Notes: generated by a model not told the origin, from the sequence alone. A stretch of 64,000 bases of DNA from an uncultured Lachnospiraceae bacterium (GCA_910579865.1 CAJTXA010000002.1:140363-204362), one strand, 5' to 3'. Shown: positions 52,598-62,100, counted from the first letter of the stretch. Program-made: numbers and translations.

Positions 52598-54783
52598 TAT
52601 TCAAGTGTGATTGATTTGCTTTCATAAAGTTCCTGCGCCATTGCTGCTGCTTCAGAAGGAGTTGTTGTACCAGCTAGTAGGCTGCGGATGGCAGTACCAA
52701 TAGAAAATTCATAGTGCTGTATCGAGAAGCCAAAAGTTGTGTTAGAATCACTTCCTCTTGTTCCAATACTGAAACTGTCTTTTGAAGTAGATAGCCAAGG
52801 AAAGATATGAAAGTTTTTAAAATCACTATAAGCATCTGTTAAAGGGGAGGTACCACCTAAACGTACAAGTCGAGAAGCGGTATCTGGTGAGTAATACCAA
52901 TGAAAAAATTGACGGCAGTATTCTAGGTTTTTAGAATAGCGGCAAATTCCAATTAAACCTCCTCCTAATAAAGGGTGTCGGCCAGGAACGAAAGAAGCCC
53001 CGATTTTTCCTACTACATTGGAATGTTTAGAGTTAATAACATAGGCAGCATAGTTGGAATAAATTGTAGTAGTAGCAGCAGTACCATCCGCAAATTGGCG
53101 AACACTATCTAGCCACCATTGTTGTTGGCTGGCATAGGAAGCAATTTTTAGATAGTCTTTCATTGCTTCTATCATATCAGGGGTATTTAACCTGATTTTT
53201 CCATCTGTATCGCATATTTTATGAGTGCGAGACAGATAATAAGGAAGAAAATCACTTGCCACAGTGGAAGCAGAACCTACTGTGAGCGTAGTACCATAAC
53301 GGGTGGGAGAAAAAGGGTTCTGACTAACTGAGAAAAATTCAGCCACACGAAGGAATTGCTCTATTGTAGTAGGAATGGAGAGGGTTTCCCGATATTTTTC
53401 ATAGTAGGCACGACTCAATAAGGCATCACAGAAGAGATCGCTTCGATATAGAAAAATTTGTACACTAGGATCGAAAGGAAGGGCATAGGCTTTACCATTT
53501 GTATAGGAATAATTGTCATAGGAATGGTCAATTAATTTTGCAGGTAATGTATCAGGAGTAATGCCAGCTTCTGCTAAAGGAAGATAGGTTTTACTGCCAA
53601 GTGTATCAAATCGGGCAACATCCATACGAATTAAATCATAGTGAAAACGATTGTTGAGTAAATTAATTTGTGCATGTAAATCTTCATAGGGCATACTGGT
53701 TAATTTTAATTGAATTCCGCTAGTAGCTTCAAAAAGTGGAACTAATTTGTCCAAAGCATTTGTAGAAGGAGTATCTAAAGTAAGCATAGTTAAAATATGA
53801 TTTTTTTTTCGATGAAAATGGTATGGTAGTTTGGAAAACCCTCGTGTAGATAGAGAAATATGGTTTGGTAAAGGCATTTGGTGTTGCAGATAATTAAGAA
53901 TAAGTTCCGAAATACGAAGACCCATATAACTATAATCCAATTCATAGGTATAAAAGGAAGAGCAAGGAAAGTGTTTTCGACTGCCAATACTTAAAATAGT
54001 GGGACGTTTTTCTAAAAAAGAAAAATTCATAGCATCAATGACTGCTTCAGCTCGAAGTGTACTAGTGGTGACAATCACATCAAATGAATTTGACTCTCGG
54101 ATCATATCAAATGCTTTGTTAATTGCAAGGTTAAAGTCAGAAGAAAAGGAATGAACCAAAGCAGAATGTTCTTTTAAGGTTTCTTGAAAGCTTTGAAAGA
54201 GCTGTTTGGTATGTGTCAAAGTAATAGGAGCAGAAAAGAAGGCTATTTTTTTCCAGTTGTGTTCTAAAATATAATTTGCTATTTCTTTTCCAATATCAGA
54301 AAAGGGAAAAGAAATAAAGGTGGTATGAGAAGAAATGGATTCAACCTCTCGATCGACCTGAATAACAGGACAAGGGAGAGTGGAGTATAGCGAATTGTTT
54401 TGTTTTCCCAGACAAGAAGCAGTAACAACAGCAGCTAAACGAGAAGTAGGAAGCTGGTTGAAAATAGATTCTTCTTTTCCAGCGATATCGTCTGTTGTAT
54501 AAATAAGAACTTCATAGCCAGCTTGATGAAAAGAAATTTGAAGAGAGGAATAGAGATCCAAATAAATGTTCTCACTAAGAGATGGCAAAATAACAGCAAT
54601 CGCATCTGGGGTTCCTTGACGTAAAGCTTGTGCTTGTGCATTGGGCACATAACCCAAGCGTTTAGCAGCTTCTTCTACTAGACGAATTTTTTCAATGCTT
54701 ACTTTTCCAGTTTTATTTAATACATTAGATACCGTTCCATGGGATACTCCTGCTTCACGGGCAATGTCTTTAATTGTAGGCAT
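52597..54783 (-). CDS. LacI-family regulator fused to an extracellular-type solute-binding domain
   Basis: 728 aa from ATG 54783 (AGGAGG eight bases upstream). The LacI helix-turn-helix (1-55) reads TIKDIAREAGVSHGTVSNVLN with hinge LGYVPNAQAQALRQG. A LacI-type periplasmic-binding effector domain follows (about 60-325). From about 335 to the end the protein resembles a type 1 extracellular solute-binding protein: ILTMLTLDTPSTNALDKLV, then DPSVQIFLYRSDLF and WWLDSVRQFADGTAA. No signal peptide is seen at that start, so the second domain would bind ligand in the cytoplasm. It is divergent from an ABC uptake operon and probably controls it. Confidence 0.85.
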   Translation of the reverse strand: MPTIKDIAREAGVSHGTVSNVLNKTGKVSIEKIRLVEEAAKRLGYVPNAQAQALRQGTPDAIAVILPSLSENIYLDLYSSLQISFHQAGYEVLIYTTDDIAGKEESIFNQLPTSRLAAVVTASCLGKQNNSLYSTLPCPVIQVDREVESISSHTTFISFPFSDIGKEIANYILEHNWKKIAFFSAPITLTHTKQLFQSFQETLKEHSALVHSFSSDFNLAINKAFDMIRESNSFDVIVTTSTLRAEAVIDAMNFSFLEKRPTILSIGSRKHFPCSSFYTYELDYSYMGLRISELILNYLQHQMPLPNHISLSTRGFSKLPYHFHRKKNHILTMLTLDTPSTNALDKLVPLFEATSGIQLKLTSMPYEDLHAQINLLNNRFHYDLIRMDVARFDTLGSKTYLPLAEAGITPDTLPAKLIDHSYDNYSYTNGKAYALPFDPSVQIFLYRSDLFCDALLSRAYYEKYRETLSIPTTIEQFLRVAEFFSVSQNPFSPTRYGTTLTVGSASTVASDFLPYYLSRTHKICDTDGKIRLNTPDMIEAMKDYLKIASYASQQQWWLDSVRQFADGTAATTTIYSNYAAYVINSKHSNVVGKIGASFVPGRHPLLGGGLIGICRYSKNLEYCRQFFHWYYSPDTASRLVRLGGTSPLTDAYSDFKNFHIFPWLSTSKDSFSIGTRGSDSNTTFGFSIQHYEFSIGTAIRSLLAGTTTPSEAAAMAQELYESKSITLE

Positions 54784-55103
54784 ATAGTTGTCCTCCTGTT
54801 TATTGGAACTTTCAAATAATTCTAATCTTAACAATAACAAAAAAGTAGTTTTTACGCAAGAGAAAGAAAAAATTAGAACGAACCAATTATAAAAAATAGT
54901 AAAAATGTGGAAAATAATATAAAAAGTATCCAATAAAATCAGCAAAATGATAAGAAAATAAAAAATAATTGGAAAAAATTTAATAAAAAATGCACATTTT
55001 TTATTGACACGTACCAATAAAAAGGATATAATCAAATTGCTAAGGGGGAATTCGTTCCCACAAAAAGATACTCATACATTATTTTCAAACAAAGGAGGTT
55101 TCT
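54784..55103. promoter_or_regulatory. Divergent control region with two matching operators
   Basis: The plus-strand promoter is TTGACA (55004-55009) and TATAAT (55027-55032), 17-base spacer. TTATTGACACGTACCAATAA (55001-55020) is an imperfect palindrome with a central CG overlapping the -35. A second site at 54800-54819 reads TTATTTGAAAGTTCCAATAA on the minus strand and lies just before the regulator's ribosome site. Both share TTATT and CCAATAA ends. A GGGAA-TTCG-TTCCC hairpin (55046-55059) lies in the operon leader. The rest is AT-rich. Confidence 0.7.
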
Positions 55104-56234
55104 ATGAAGAAAAAAATTGCAATTCTACTGGTATTAATTATGTTATTTAGTTTAACAGCGTGTGGTAATAATTCCAGTACAACACCAACAACCACACCAA
55201 AACAAAATAATGAAACAAAAGAGTCGCAGACACAAGGCAATGAAACAAATCAAGAGAAGGACACTTTGGGAACAGGAGCTATGATTACAATTTATACAAA
55301 TTCTGGTTCAGATGGCCGAGGCGAGTGGCTGACTGAGCGAGCAGCACAGGATGGGTTCAAGGTTCAATTTATTGATGCTGGTGCGGCTGAGGTACAGAAT
55401 CGTTTATTAGCAGAAAAAAATGCTCCAATTGCAGATGTGGTTTATGGTTTGAATTCCATTATTTGGGAATCTTTAAAAACAGAAGATATCTTAATTCCGT
55501 ATACTCCAGTATGGGCATCTGAAGTATCAGAGGGCTTAAATGATCCAGAAGGATATTACCATGCAATTGTAAAACAAGCTATTTTATTAGTACATGATAA
55601 AAAACAAGTAAGTGATGCAGAGGCGCCATCGGATTGGGTAGATTTGTGGACAAATGAAGCATTTGATGGAAGATATCAGTATTTAACCAGTTTAGCTGGC
55701 GGTACAGTAAGAAATGTATTAGCAGGAATATTGACTCGTTATGCAGATCCAGCAGGTGATTTAGGAATTTCGGATGAAGGCTGGGAACAGATTGCACAAT
55801 ATTATCAACATGGCGTTCCAGTAGAAAGTGGTAAAGATCTCTATGCGAATATTGCAGATACAAATGATCCTGTATCATTTGGTCAGATGTGGTCTAGCGG
55901 AATTGAAACAAGAGATGAACAATATGGAACAGAAACAGGATATGCAGTTCCAGAAATAGGAGTTCCTTATGCAGTGGAAGCAGTAGCTATTGTAAATGGA
56001 ACAAAAAATGAAGAAGAAGCAAAACGTTTTGTAGATTGGTTTGGCAGTGCACAAATTCAGGGTGAATGGGCAAAACAGTTTTCTACATTGCCTGCAAATC
56101 AAAATGCAGTTGACCAAGCGAATGAATTTAATCAAGAAATTGCAAAATTACCATCACAAAATATTGATTGGGCATTGGTAGCAAAGAATATTGATGCTTG
56201 GTGTGAAAAGATTGAATTAAATTATATACCATAA
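55104..56234 (+). CDS. ABC transporter substrate-binding lipoprotein
   Basis: 376 aa. Signal peptide with lipobox LTACG (Cys21), then a Thr/Asn/Gln-rich linker to about residue 55. The binding domain resembles iron/phosphonate/polyamine-type (family 1/6/8) binding proteins: ITIYTNSGSDGRGEWLTERA, ADVVYGLNSIIWESL, and a C-terminal VPYAVEAVAIVNGTKNEEEAKRFVDWF. Anchored on the outer face of the membrane, it delivers ligand to the permease encoded downstream. The neighbouring glycerophosphodiesterase suggests a phosphodiester ligand. Confidence 0.9.
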   Translation: MKKKIAILLVLIMLFSLTACGNNSSTTPTTTPKQNNETKESQTQGNETNQEKDTLGTGAMITIYTNSGSDGRGEWLTERAAQDGFKVQFIDAGAAEVQNRLLAEKNAPIADVVYGLNSIIWESLKTEDILIPYTPVWASEVSEGLNDPEGYYHAIVKQAILLVHDKKQVSDAEAPSDWVDLWTNEAFDGRYQYLTSLAGGTVRNVLAGILTRYADPAGDLGISDEGWEQIAQYYQHGVPVESGKDLYANIADTNDPVSFGQMWSSGIETRDEQYGTETGYAVPEIGVPYAVEAVAIVNGTKNEEEAKRFVDWFGSAQIQGEWAKQFSTLPANQNAVDQANEFNQEIAKLPSQNIDWALVAKNIDAWCEKIELNYIP

Positions 56235-56350
56235 CAATAGTATAACATTTTCTTAACAAAGATAAGATTCTTTGGGTCTGTTATATTAAGAAAACAAAAT
56301 ATAAGATCTAATTGTTTAAAGTTTTCAGGACAATGTTTTGTATTAGTTTT

Positions 56351-56379
56351 ACTTCGTGTGACAGACCCTATCACAGAAG
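56351..56379 (+). promoter_or_regulatory. Intercistronic hairpin between binding protein and ATPase
   Basis: CTTCGTGTGA (56352-56361) pairs with TCACAGAAG (56371-56379), one bulged G, no T-run. In many uptake operons such a structure after the binding-protein gene stabilises its mRNA. The 172-base gap holds no gene. Confidence 0.5.
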
Positions 56380-56406
56380 AATAGGATAAAAGAAAGAGAG
56401 GCAAAG

Positions 56407-57432
56407 ATGATAAAGCTGGATCAGATTGAAGTTACGTTTGGGGATTTTGTAGCACTGAAAAACATCAATATTCATGTGAAAGAAGGAGAATTTTTTACTT
56501 TTTTAGGACCTTCTGGTTGTGGAAAAACCACAACATTACGTACTATTACAGGGTTTATCAAACCAAGTAGCGGAAAGGTAAGTGTAAGAGGGGTTGATAT
56601 TACAGATACACCAATTGAAAAGCGAAATATTGGTATGGTGTTTCAAAGTTATGCGTTGTTTCCAACTATGAGTGTATATGAAAATATTGCATTTGGTTTA
56701 AAAGTGCAAAAGATGAGAAAAGAAGATATTCGTCAAAAGGTCTATGCGATGGCAGAGAAAGTAGACTTAAATGAAGCACAACTTCAGAAAAAAGTGTCAC
56801 AGTTATCTGGTGGACAACAACAAAGAGTTGCTATTGCTCGAGCATTAGTAACATCTCCGGAAATTATTTGTTTAGATGAGCCATTGTCGAATTTGGATGC
56901 AAAATTGCGAGTACAATTACGAAATGAGCTAAAGGATTTGCAAAAACGTTTTGGCATTACAACCGTATATGTGACACATGATCAGGAAGAGGCGTTAACA
57001 TTGTCAGATCGGATTGCAGTATTTAATAAAGGAGTAATTGAACAAATTGGTCATCCAGATGAGATTTATAATCATTCTGCTACAGAATTTGTCTGTAATT
57101 TTATTGGCGATATTAACCGTTTCGAGCCAGAGTTTTTGGAGAAAATTGGAGCAGATCGTTTCGCTGGTATTAAGATTAATCAGCATTGTTATATTCGGTT
57201 AGAACGACTGCATGTAAATGATTTGGTGGAAGGAGACAGTCTAAAGACAGATGCAGTTGTACAAAGCTATGAGTATTATGGTTTATATATTAAATATAGT
57301 TTAAAGGTACAAAATCATATTTTAAAAGTAATTGAAAAAAATAGCGGAAAACCACTCTATCAGATTGGAGATAAGGTGACACTTAGTTTTAATCCAAATG
57401 ATATTATGCAGTATGGGGGGGACAAAGTATGA
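56407..57432 (+). CDS. ABC transporter ATPase (FbpC/PotA type)
   Basis: 341 aa. Walker A is GPSGCGKTT, Q-loop FQSYALFP, signature LSGGQQQRVAIARAL, Walker B ICLDEPLSNLD and switch VTHDQEEA. A C-terminal TOBE-like beta domain (about 235-341) follows, as in iron, polyamine and phosphonate importers. The stop overlaps the permease start as ATGA. It energises uptake through the fused permease. Confidence 0.95.
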   Translation: MIKLDQIEVTFGDFVALKNINIHVKEGEFFTFLGPSGCGKTTTLRTITGFIKPSSGKVSVRGVDITDTPIEKRNIGMVFQSYALFPTMSVYENIAFGLKVQKMRKEDIRQKVYAMAEKVDLNEAQLQKKVSQLSGGQQQRVAIARALVTSPEIICLDEPLSNLDAKLRVQLRNELKDLQKRFGITTVYVTHDQEEALTLSDRIAVFNKGVIEQIGHPDEIYNHSATEFVCNFIGDINRFEPEFLEKIGADRFAGIKINQHCYIRLERLHVNDLVEGDSLKTDAVVQSYEYYGLYIKYSLKVQNHILKVIEKNSGKPLYQIGDKVTLSFNPNDIMQYGGDKV

Positions 57433-59132
57433 AGGAGAAAAAAATAACCTGGTATTCTTTCTTTATTTTTGCTTTTTTTGCATGGTTTATTTTATCTTGC
57501 CTTGTAATACCAAATTTAAATACGATTTGGAGTGTATTTGTACAAGATGGGCAGTTTACATTAGAACCATTACAGAAATTGCTTTCTTCAGAACGAGCAA
57601 TGCGAAGTTTGCGAAATAGTTTTATTTTGGCTCCAACATTAGCTTTAACAGTGGGGTTTGTAGGAATTAGTTTGGTATTAATCACAGAATATTTTGATAT
57701 TAAAGGGGCTTCTATTTTACGATTGGGATATATGACAACTTTAATTTATGGTGGGATTATCTTAGTATCTGGATATAAGTTTATTTATGGAAGCAATGGG
57801 TTTTTAACCAATTTATTTGTTAAGATTATCCCAAATTTTCCTACTGATTGGTTTCAAGGGTATTGGGCAGTTTTATTTGTTATGACATTTGCTTGTACCT
57901 CAAATCATATGATTTTTTTACGAAATGCGATGCGGGCAGTTGACTTTCAAACAGTGGAGGCTGCGCAGAATATGGGGGCTTCACCAGCAAAGATCTTGAT
58001 TCAAGTTGTACTACCAGTATTAACTCCATCGCTGCTGGCTGTAACAATTCTTACGTTTATTACAGGTTTATCTGCTACCTCTGCTCCTTTGATTGTAGGG
58101 GGAAAGGATTTTCAAACAATTACACCAATGATTTTGTCTTTTTCAAAAAATATGGGTTCAAGAGATTTGGCAGCACTGTTAGCATTGTTTTTAGGAATTG
58201 CAACGATTCTTTTATTGACAATTATGATGAAGATCGAAAAGCGTGGTCATTATATGTCAATTTCTAAAGTAAAAACAACTATTGTAAAACAAAAAATCCG
58301 TAATCCAATTCTCAATGTTCTGGCTCATATCTATGCCTATTTATTGTTTTTGATTTATGTAGTACCAGTGGTTTTAATTATCTTATTTTCTTTTACTGAC
58401 GCAGCAACAATTGCCAGCCGAAAGCTAAATATTTCTAGTTTTACCCTAAAAAATTATATGACAATTTTTAAAAGTACTTCCGCATATAAACCATTTTTAG
58501 TAAGTATAACCTATTCCTGTTTGGCTGCTTTTGCAGTAGCAATTTTAGTATTGATTGCTTGCCGATTGATACAAAAGCAAAAAGGGAAATTGGTATCTGC
58601 AGTGGAATATGGAATGTTAATTCCGTGGTTATTACCAACTACTTTAATTGCTATGGGATTGATTACAACTTATAATACACCACATATTTGGATGTTTAAC
58701 AAAGTATTAACTGGAACTTCTTTTATTATGTTTCTTGGCTATGTGATTATAAAGATTCCATTTACACTTCGAATGACAAAAGCGGCATTTTTTGCATTAG
58801 ATGATTCTTTAGAGGATGCAGCAAAAAATTTAGGAGCCAAGCCATTTTATACATTTTTCCGAGTGGTGCTTCCAGTTGTACTGCCTACGGTATTAGCTAT
58901 TTTTGCTTTGAATTTTAATGGATTATTAGGAGATTATGATATGTCTGTTTTTATGTATCATCCATTAAATCAGCCATTAGGAGTGTATATTAAGTCTTTA
59001 ACAGATTCACAAAGTAATGCAGACAATTCTGCTTTGACATTTGTATATGCAGTACTGATGATGATTATTTCTGGTATTGTTTTATATTTGGTATATGGAC
59101 GAGGAGAAAAGAAAGGAAAAGTAAATAAATAA
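57429..59132 (+). CDS. Fused two-domain ABC permease
   Basis: 567 aa with about 12 TM helices in two homologous halves. Each half carries the EAA loop: EAAQNMGASPAKILIQVVLP near residue 178 and EDAAKNLGAKPFYTFFRVV near residue 460. The fusion resembles FbpB/ThiP-type permeases, so no separate second permease gene is needed. It pairs with the upstream ATPase and the lipoprotein. Confidence 0.93.
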   Translation: MKEKKITWYSFFIFAFFAWFILSCLVIPNLNTIWSVFVQDGQFTLEPLQKLLSSERAMRSLRNSFILAPTLALTVGFVGISLVLITEYFDIKGASILRLGYMTTLIYGGIILVSGYKFIYGSNGFLTNLFVKIIPNFPTDWFQGYWAVLFVMTFACTSNHMIFLRNAMRAVDFQTVEAAQNMGASPAKILIQVVLPVLTPSLLAVTILTFITGLSATSAPLIVGGKDFQTITPMILSFSKNMGSRDLAALLALFLGIATILLLTIMMKIEKRGHYMSISKVKTTIVKQKIRNPILNVLAHIYAYLLFLIYVVPVVLIILFSFTDAATIASRKLNISSFTLKNYMTIFKSTSAYKPFLVSITYSCLAAFAVAILVLIACRLIQKQKGKLVSAVEYGMLIPWLLPTTLIAMGLITTYNTPHIWMFNKVLTGTSFIMFLGYVIIKIPFTLRMTKAAFFALDDSLEDAAKNLGAKPFYTFFRVVLPVVLPTVLAIFALNFNGLLGDYDMSVFMYHPLNQPLGVYIKSLTDSQSNADNSALTFVYAVLMMIISGIVLYLVYGRGEKKGKVNK

Positions 59133-59155
59133 AAAGAACAAAGGAGTTAATTAAA

Positions 59156-60022
59156 ATGATTGGGAAAGCATGTTATAGAGAAATTAATAGACTTTTAGAG
59201 GAACAACTTGATAAGAAGAATGTTTTAATTGCAGTACATCGAGGGACATGGGGAGGCAATATTATTGAAAATACGATACCTGCTTATAAGATGGCTCTTT
59301 CGATGGGAGCAGATTTATTTGAATGTGATGTTGCTATGTCAACAGATGGTATAATCTATACCTTTCATGACGGAGGAGAATCACGTCTATTAGGAGAAAT
59401 GAAAAATATTCGAACAATTTCTTCAGAAGAGATAGACAAACAGATTTATAAAAATAGTATTGGAGAACCAAGTGGGGTGTCAGTAGGCAGACTAGAGGAA
59501 GTTTTTACCTCTTTTACACATCATGAATTATTTAATATTGATCGAGGATGGGATTTTTTGCCACAAATTGATGCACTGATGTGCCAATATCCAAAAACCA
59601 TTCGACAAGCGATTATAAAGACACCAGTCAAGGATTGTTATTTAGAATTTTTTCAAAATTGTCCAACAAAATATATGTATATGCCAATTGCATATGCTAT
59701 GGAAGATGTAAAAAAGGCATTAGCATGGCCAGATATTAATATAGTAGGAGTGGAATTAATTGCTCGTACAAAGGAGGAAGAGCTTTTCCAAAAAGAAAAT
59801 ATTGATTGGATTAAAGAACAAGATCTTTATGTCTGGGTAAATGCGATTACATTAAGTAATGAAAAAAAGCATGTACTTTTTGGCGGATTAAATGATGATA
59901 CAGCTCTTTTGGATAATCCAAATCATTCATGGGGAAAATTGTTTGAGATGGGTGTTAATGTAATTCAGACAGATTGGCCTGTACAACTGCAAGCGTATAG
60001 AAAGAGGTATTTTAATCTATGA
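59156..60022 (+). CDS. Glycerophosphodiester phosphodiesterase
   Basis: 288 aa cytoplasmic enzyme (no signal peptide) that cleaves glycerophosphodiesters to glycerol-3-phosphate and an alcohol. The GDPD motifs are VHRGTWGG with the catalytic His, ENTIPAYKMALSMGAD, FECDVAMSTDG with metal-binding Glu/Asp, and YTFHDGGESRL with the second His. The C-terminal MGVNVIQTDWP closes the barrel. Its place behind the importer indicates that the imported compound, possibly a glycerophosphodiester, is hydrolysed inside. It overlaps the next gene by 4 bases. Confidence 0.92.
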   Translation: MIGKACYREINRLLEEQLDKKNVLIAVHRGTWGGNIIENTIPAYKMALSMGADLFECDVAMSTDGIIYTFHDGGESRLLGEMKNIRTISSEEIDKQIYKNSIGEPSGVSVGRLEEVFTSFTHHELFNIDRGWDFLPQIDALMCQYPKTIRQAIIKTPVKDCYLEFFQNCPTKYMYMPIAYAMEDVKKALAWPDINIVGVELIARTKEEELFQKENIDWIKEQDLYVWVNAITLSNEKKHVLFGGLNDDTALLDNPNHSWGKLFEMGVNVIQTDWPVQLQAYRKRYFNL

Positions 60023-61119
60023 GAAAAAAGGGGATTTTGTTTTTGCTGTTTCTTTTTTGCTTTATTACAGCTTGTACTTCAAACCAGAAAGTTGAAAAAG
60101 AACCAGAAATGACGTTTCTTCTTTCTGAACCTTATCCTATGCCAATACCACCAGCAAATGGAAGAGGAGAGGCAATGGAGCATTTGGTGCCAGAATATGC
60201 TTTTGATTATGAAGAGGATGTTTATTTAAAAGAGATTGTAACTGCTTTTCGGCGCTGGGAGTGGAGTACAGTATATGGAGAACTTTCCAAATTAGAGCAG
60301 GAACATCCAGATTATTTAGATATTTATCGTCTTCAGACAGAAGTATATTTAATCAATAAAAATTATGAAGCAGCCTTATCCCAACTGGATCAGATCCTTC
60401 GTCAAAATCCAAAAGATGTTCATGCAATAGCAGTCAGTGTTATAGTAAAGCGAATTTTAGGAGACAGCGAAGGGGAGAAACAACGGTTGCTTTATTTGGA
60501 AGAAATATCTTTGGATGCTGCAAAAGCGATACAAGAACTTTTAGAGAATGTAGAGAAGGGTTTTTTGATAGATGGCAGTGCGCCATTGCCAGATGGGATA
60601 ACATTTGATGCCATTGTGGTGTTTGGACAGTCTCCGAAAAGCAATGGAAAGCCATCTTCTGGAATGATTGAGAGATTGGAAAAAACAAAAGAGATGGCAT
60701 TACAATATAAAGATGCTTGGGTGATTGTCAGTGGCGGTCCAGTTCGAACAGAATTTGCGGAAGCAGATGTAATGCAGGAATGGCTGATAGAGAATGGAAT
60801 TGAAAAGGAACGAATTTTATTAGATGCACAGGCACGAGATACAGTAGGAAATGCAATTGGAATTGTTTCTTTATTAGAAGAAAAAGATGCACATAGTGTC
60901 TTAGCAGTGGCAACAAATTTACATTTACCTAGAGCAATGACAACATTATCTTTCTATAGCAATCAGATTGGATACAAGATGAAGTTAATTGGTGTAGGAA
61001 ATGGAGAGATTCCAGTAGAAAATAAAGGAGAACAGTTGTATACCTATGTATGTAGTGCTAGAGCAGCTAGACTATTTAGTAAAAGTGATTTTGAAAAGTA
61101 TGAGTTGAAACCAGAATAG
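60019..61119 (+). CDS. DUF218 (YdcF/ElyC-like) lipoprotein
   Basis: 366 aa. Lipoprotein signal peptide with CFITACTS (lipid Cys at about residue 19). A helical, TPR-like stretch (about 85-160) includes YEAALSQLDQILRQNPKD. A C-terminal DUF218 domain (about 195-350) has FDAIVVFGQSP, VIVSGGPVRTEFAEADVM and ATNLHLPRAM. DUF218 proteins such as SanA and ElyC act at the envelope; the reaction is not established. It is co-transcribed with the phosphodiesterase. Confidence 0.82.
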   Translation: MRKKGILFLLFLFCFITACTSNQKVEKEPEMTFLLSEPYPMPIPPANGRGEAMEHLVPEYAFDYEEDVYLKEIVTAFRRWEWSTVYGELSKLEQEHPDYLDIYRLQTEVYLINKNYEAALSQLDQILRQNPKDVHAIAVSVIVKRILGDSEGEKQRLLYLEEISLDAAKAIQELLENVEKGFLIDGSAPLPDGITFDAIVVFGQSPKSNGKPSSGMIERLEKTKEMALQYKDAWVIVSGGPVRTEFAEADVMQEWLIENGIEKERILLDAQARDTVGNAIGIVSLLEEKDAHSVLAVATNLHLPRAMTTLSFYSNQIGYKMKLIGVGNGEIPVENKGEQLYTYVCSARAARLFSKSDFEKYELKPE

Positions 61120-61142
61120 TTGTGTAGTAGGAGGATCGTGTG

Positions 61143-61820
61143 ATGTTAGTAATGCGTGAATTGACGCTGACTTCTATTTTTATACGTATGTTAATGGCAA
61201 TTTTATTAGGAGGAGCCATTGGAACAGAACGGCGTTTGAAAAATCGTCCAGCTGGTTTACGTACTTATGTTTTAGTCTGTATTGGTGCTTGTACTGTAAT
61301 GATTACCAATCAGTATGTTTGTCAGGTGTTTGGAAGTGGTGATCCTGTACGTATGGGAGCACAAGTAGTAAGTGGAGTGGGATTTTTAGGAGCAGGAACC
61401 ATTATGGTAACTTCACACAATCAGATTAGAGGATTGACAACAGCTGCTGGATTATGGGCAACAGCCTGCATGGGATTAGCGGTAGGAATTGGTTTGTATG
61501 AAGTAGCATTAATAGGGGGAGTTTCAATTCTTGCTGTTTTTGCTTTGATGAATGAATGGAACGATTATATGCGGAAAAATGTGCATACCAGTGATGTTTA
61601 TATTGAATTGGATAAAAAGGTATCACTTGGAGATTTTCTGCGGAATGTAAGAGAGTTAGATATTGAATTAAGCAATGTGCAGATGGAACGGGAGGGAGCT
61701 TTTACTGGAGATGTTGTATCTTTTATTGTAACAGTTCATGGAAAAAAACATTGTAAACATGACGTATTGATACGAATGATTCGAAAGATAGAAGGCGTAG
61801 CATATTTGGAGGAGCTTTAG
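61143..61820 (+). CDS. MgtC/SapB family membrane protein
   Basis: 225 aa. Four or five N-terminal TM helices (to about residue 140) carry the family motif GGAIGTERRLKNRPAGLRTYVLV and GVGFLGAGTIM. A short ACT-like cytoplasmic domain follows. AGGAGG at 61129-61134 favours ATG 61143; GTG 61140 is possible. MgtC-type proteins influence phosphate, ATP and magnesium homeostasis, which fits the end of a phosphodiester uptake operon. The last codons and stop lie inside a perfect inverted repeat. Confidence 0.9.
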   Translation: MLVMRELTLTSIFIRMLMAILLGGAIGTERRLKNRPAGLRTYVLVCIGACTVMITNQYVCQVFGSGDPVRMGAQVVSGVGFLGAGTIMVTSHNQIRGLTTAAGLWATACMGLAVGIGLYEVALIGGVSILAVFALMNEWNDYMRKNVHTSDVYIELDKKVSLGDFLRNVRELDIELSNVQMEREGAFTGDVVSFIVTVHGKKHCKHDVLIRMIRKIEGVAYLEEL

Positions 61821-61838
61821 GCTCCTCCAAATATGCTA
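61798..61838. repeat. Perfect 18-bp inverted repeat spanning the mgtC stop codon
   Basis: The arms at 61798-61815 and 61821-61838 are exact inverse complements around TTTAG, whose last three bases are the stop codon. No T-run follows (TATACTG), so it is an unusual terminator if it is one. It may also mark the edge of the foreign DNA that begins beyond it. Confidence 0.85.
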
Positions 61839-61964
61839 TACTGTCGATAGAAAAAAAGATAGAAATATCTAACTAGCACAAAACAAAACCTTCAAAGGCT
61901 GATGTTTACAGTGATAAGGAAGTATGGAAACTAACTTATCATTAACGCTGACAAACAGGGTGCA

Positions 61965-62007
61965 AAAAAGGCAGAGAGTAGGATATTGTCTTGCTCTTTG
62001 CCTTTTT
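61965..62007. terminator. Bidirectional terminator beside the toxin-like ORF
   Basis: AAAAAGGCAGAGAG (61965-61978) with CTCTTTGCCTTTTT (61994-62007), one mismatch. It ends the minus-strand toxin message and any plus-strand RNA from 61840. Confidence 0.75.
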
Positions 62008-62010
62008 CAT

Positions 62011-62100
62011 TTACTTTCTACGCTTAAAAATATTGTGGCATAAACCAATAAGTGCAACTATGAATATACCAAATTGAAACATATCAGCATATGTGACCAT
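62011..62100 (-). CDS. Putative holin-like type I toxin peptide
   Basis: 29 aa: MVTYADMFQFGIFIVALIG followed by a basic tail (IFKRRK). One TM helix and a basic C-terminus match the short putative holin-like toxins (TxpA/Fst-like) of Firmicutes. GGGAGG lies upstream at ideal distance and a terminator follows the stop. An antisense antitoxin RNA from 61840-62010 is expected for the class, but its promoter was not identified. Confidence 0.7.
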   Translation of the reverse strand: MVTYADMFQFGIFIVALIGLCHNIFKRRK

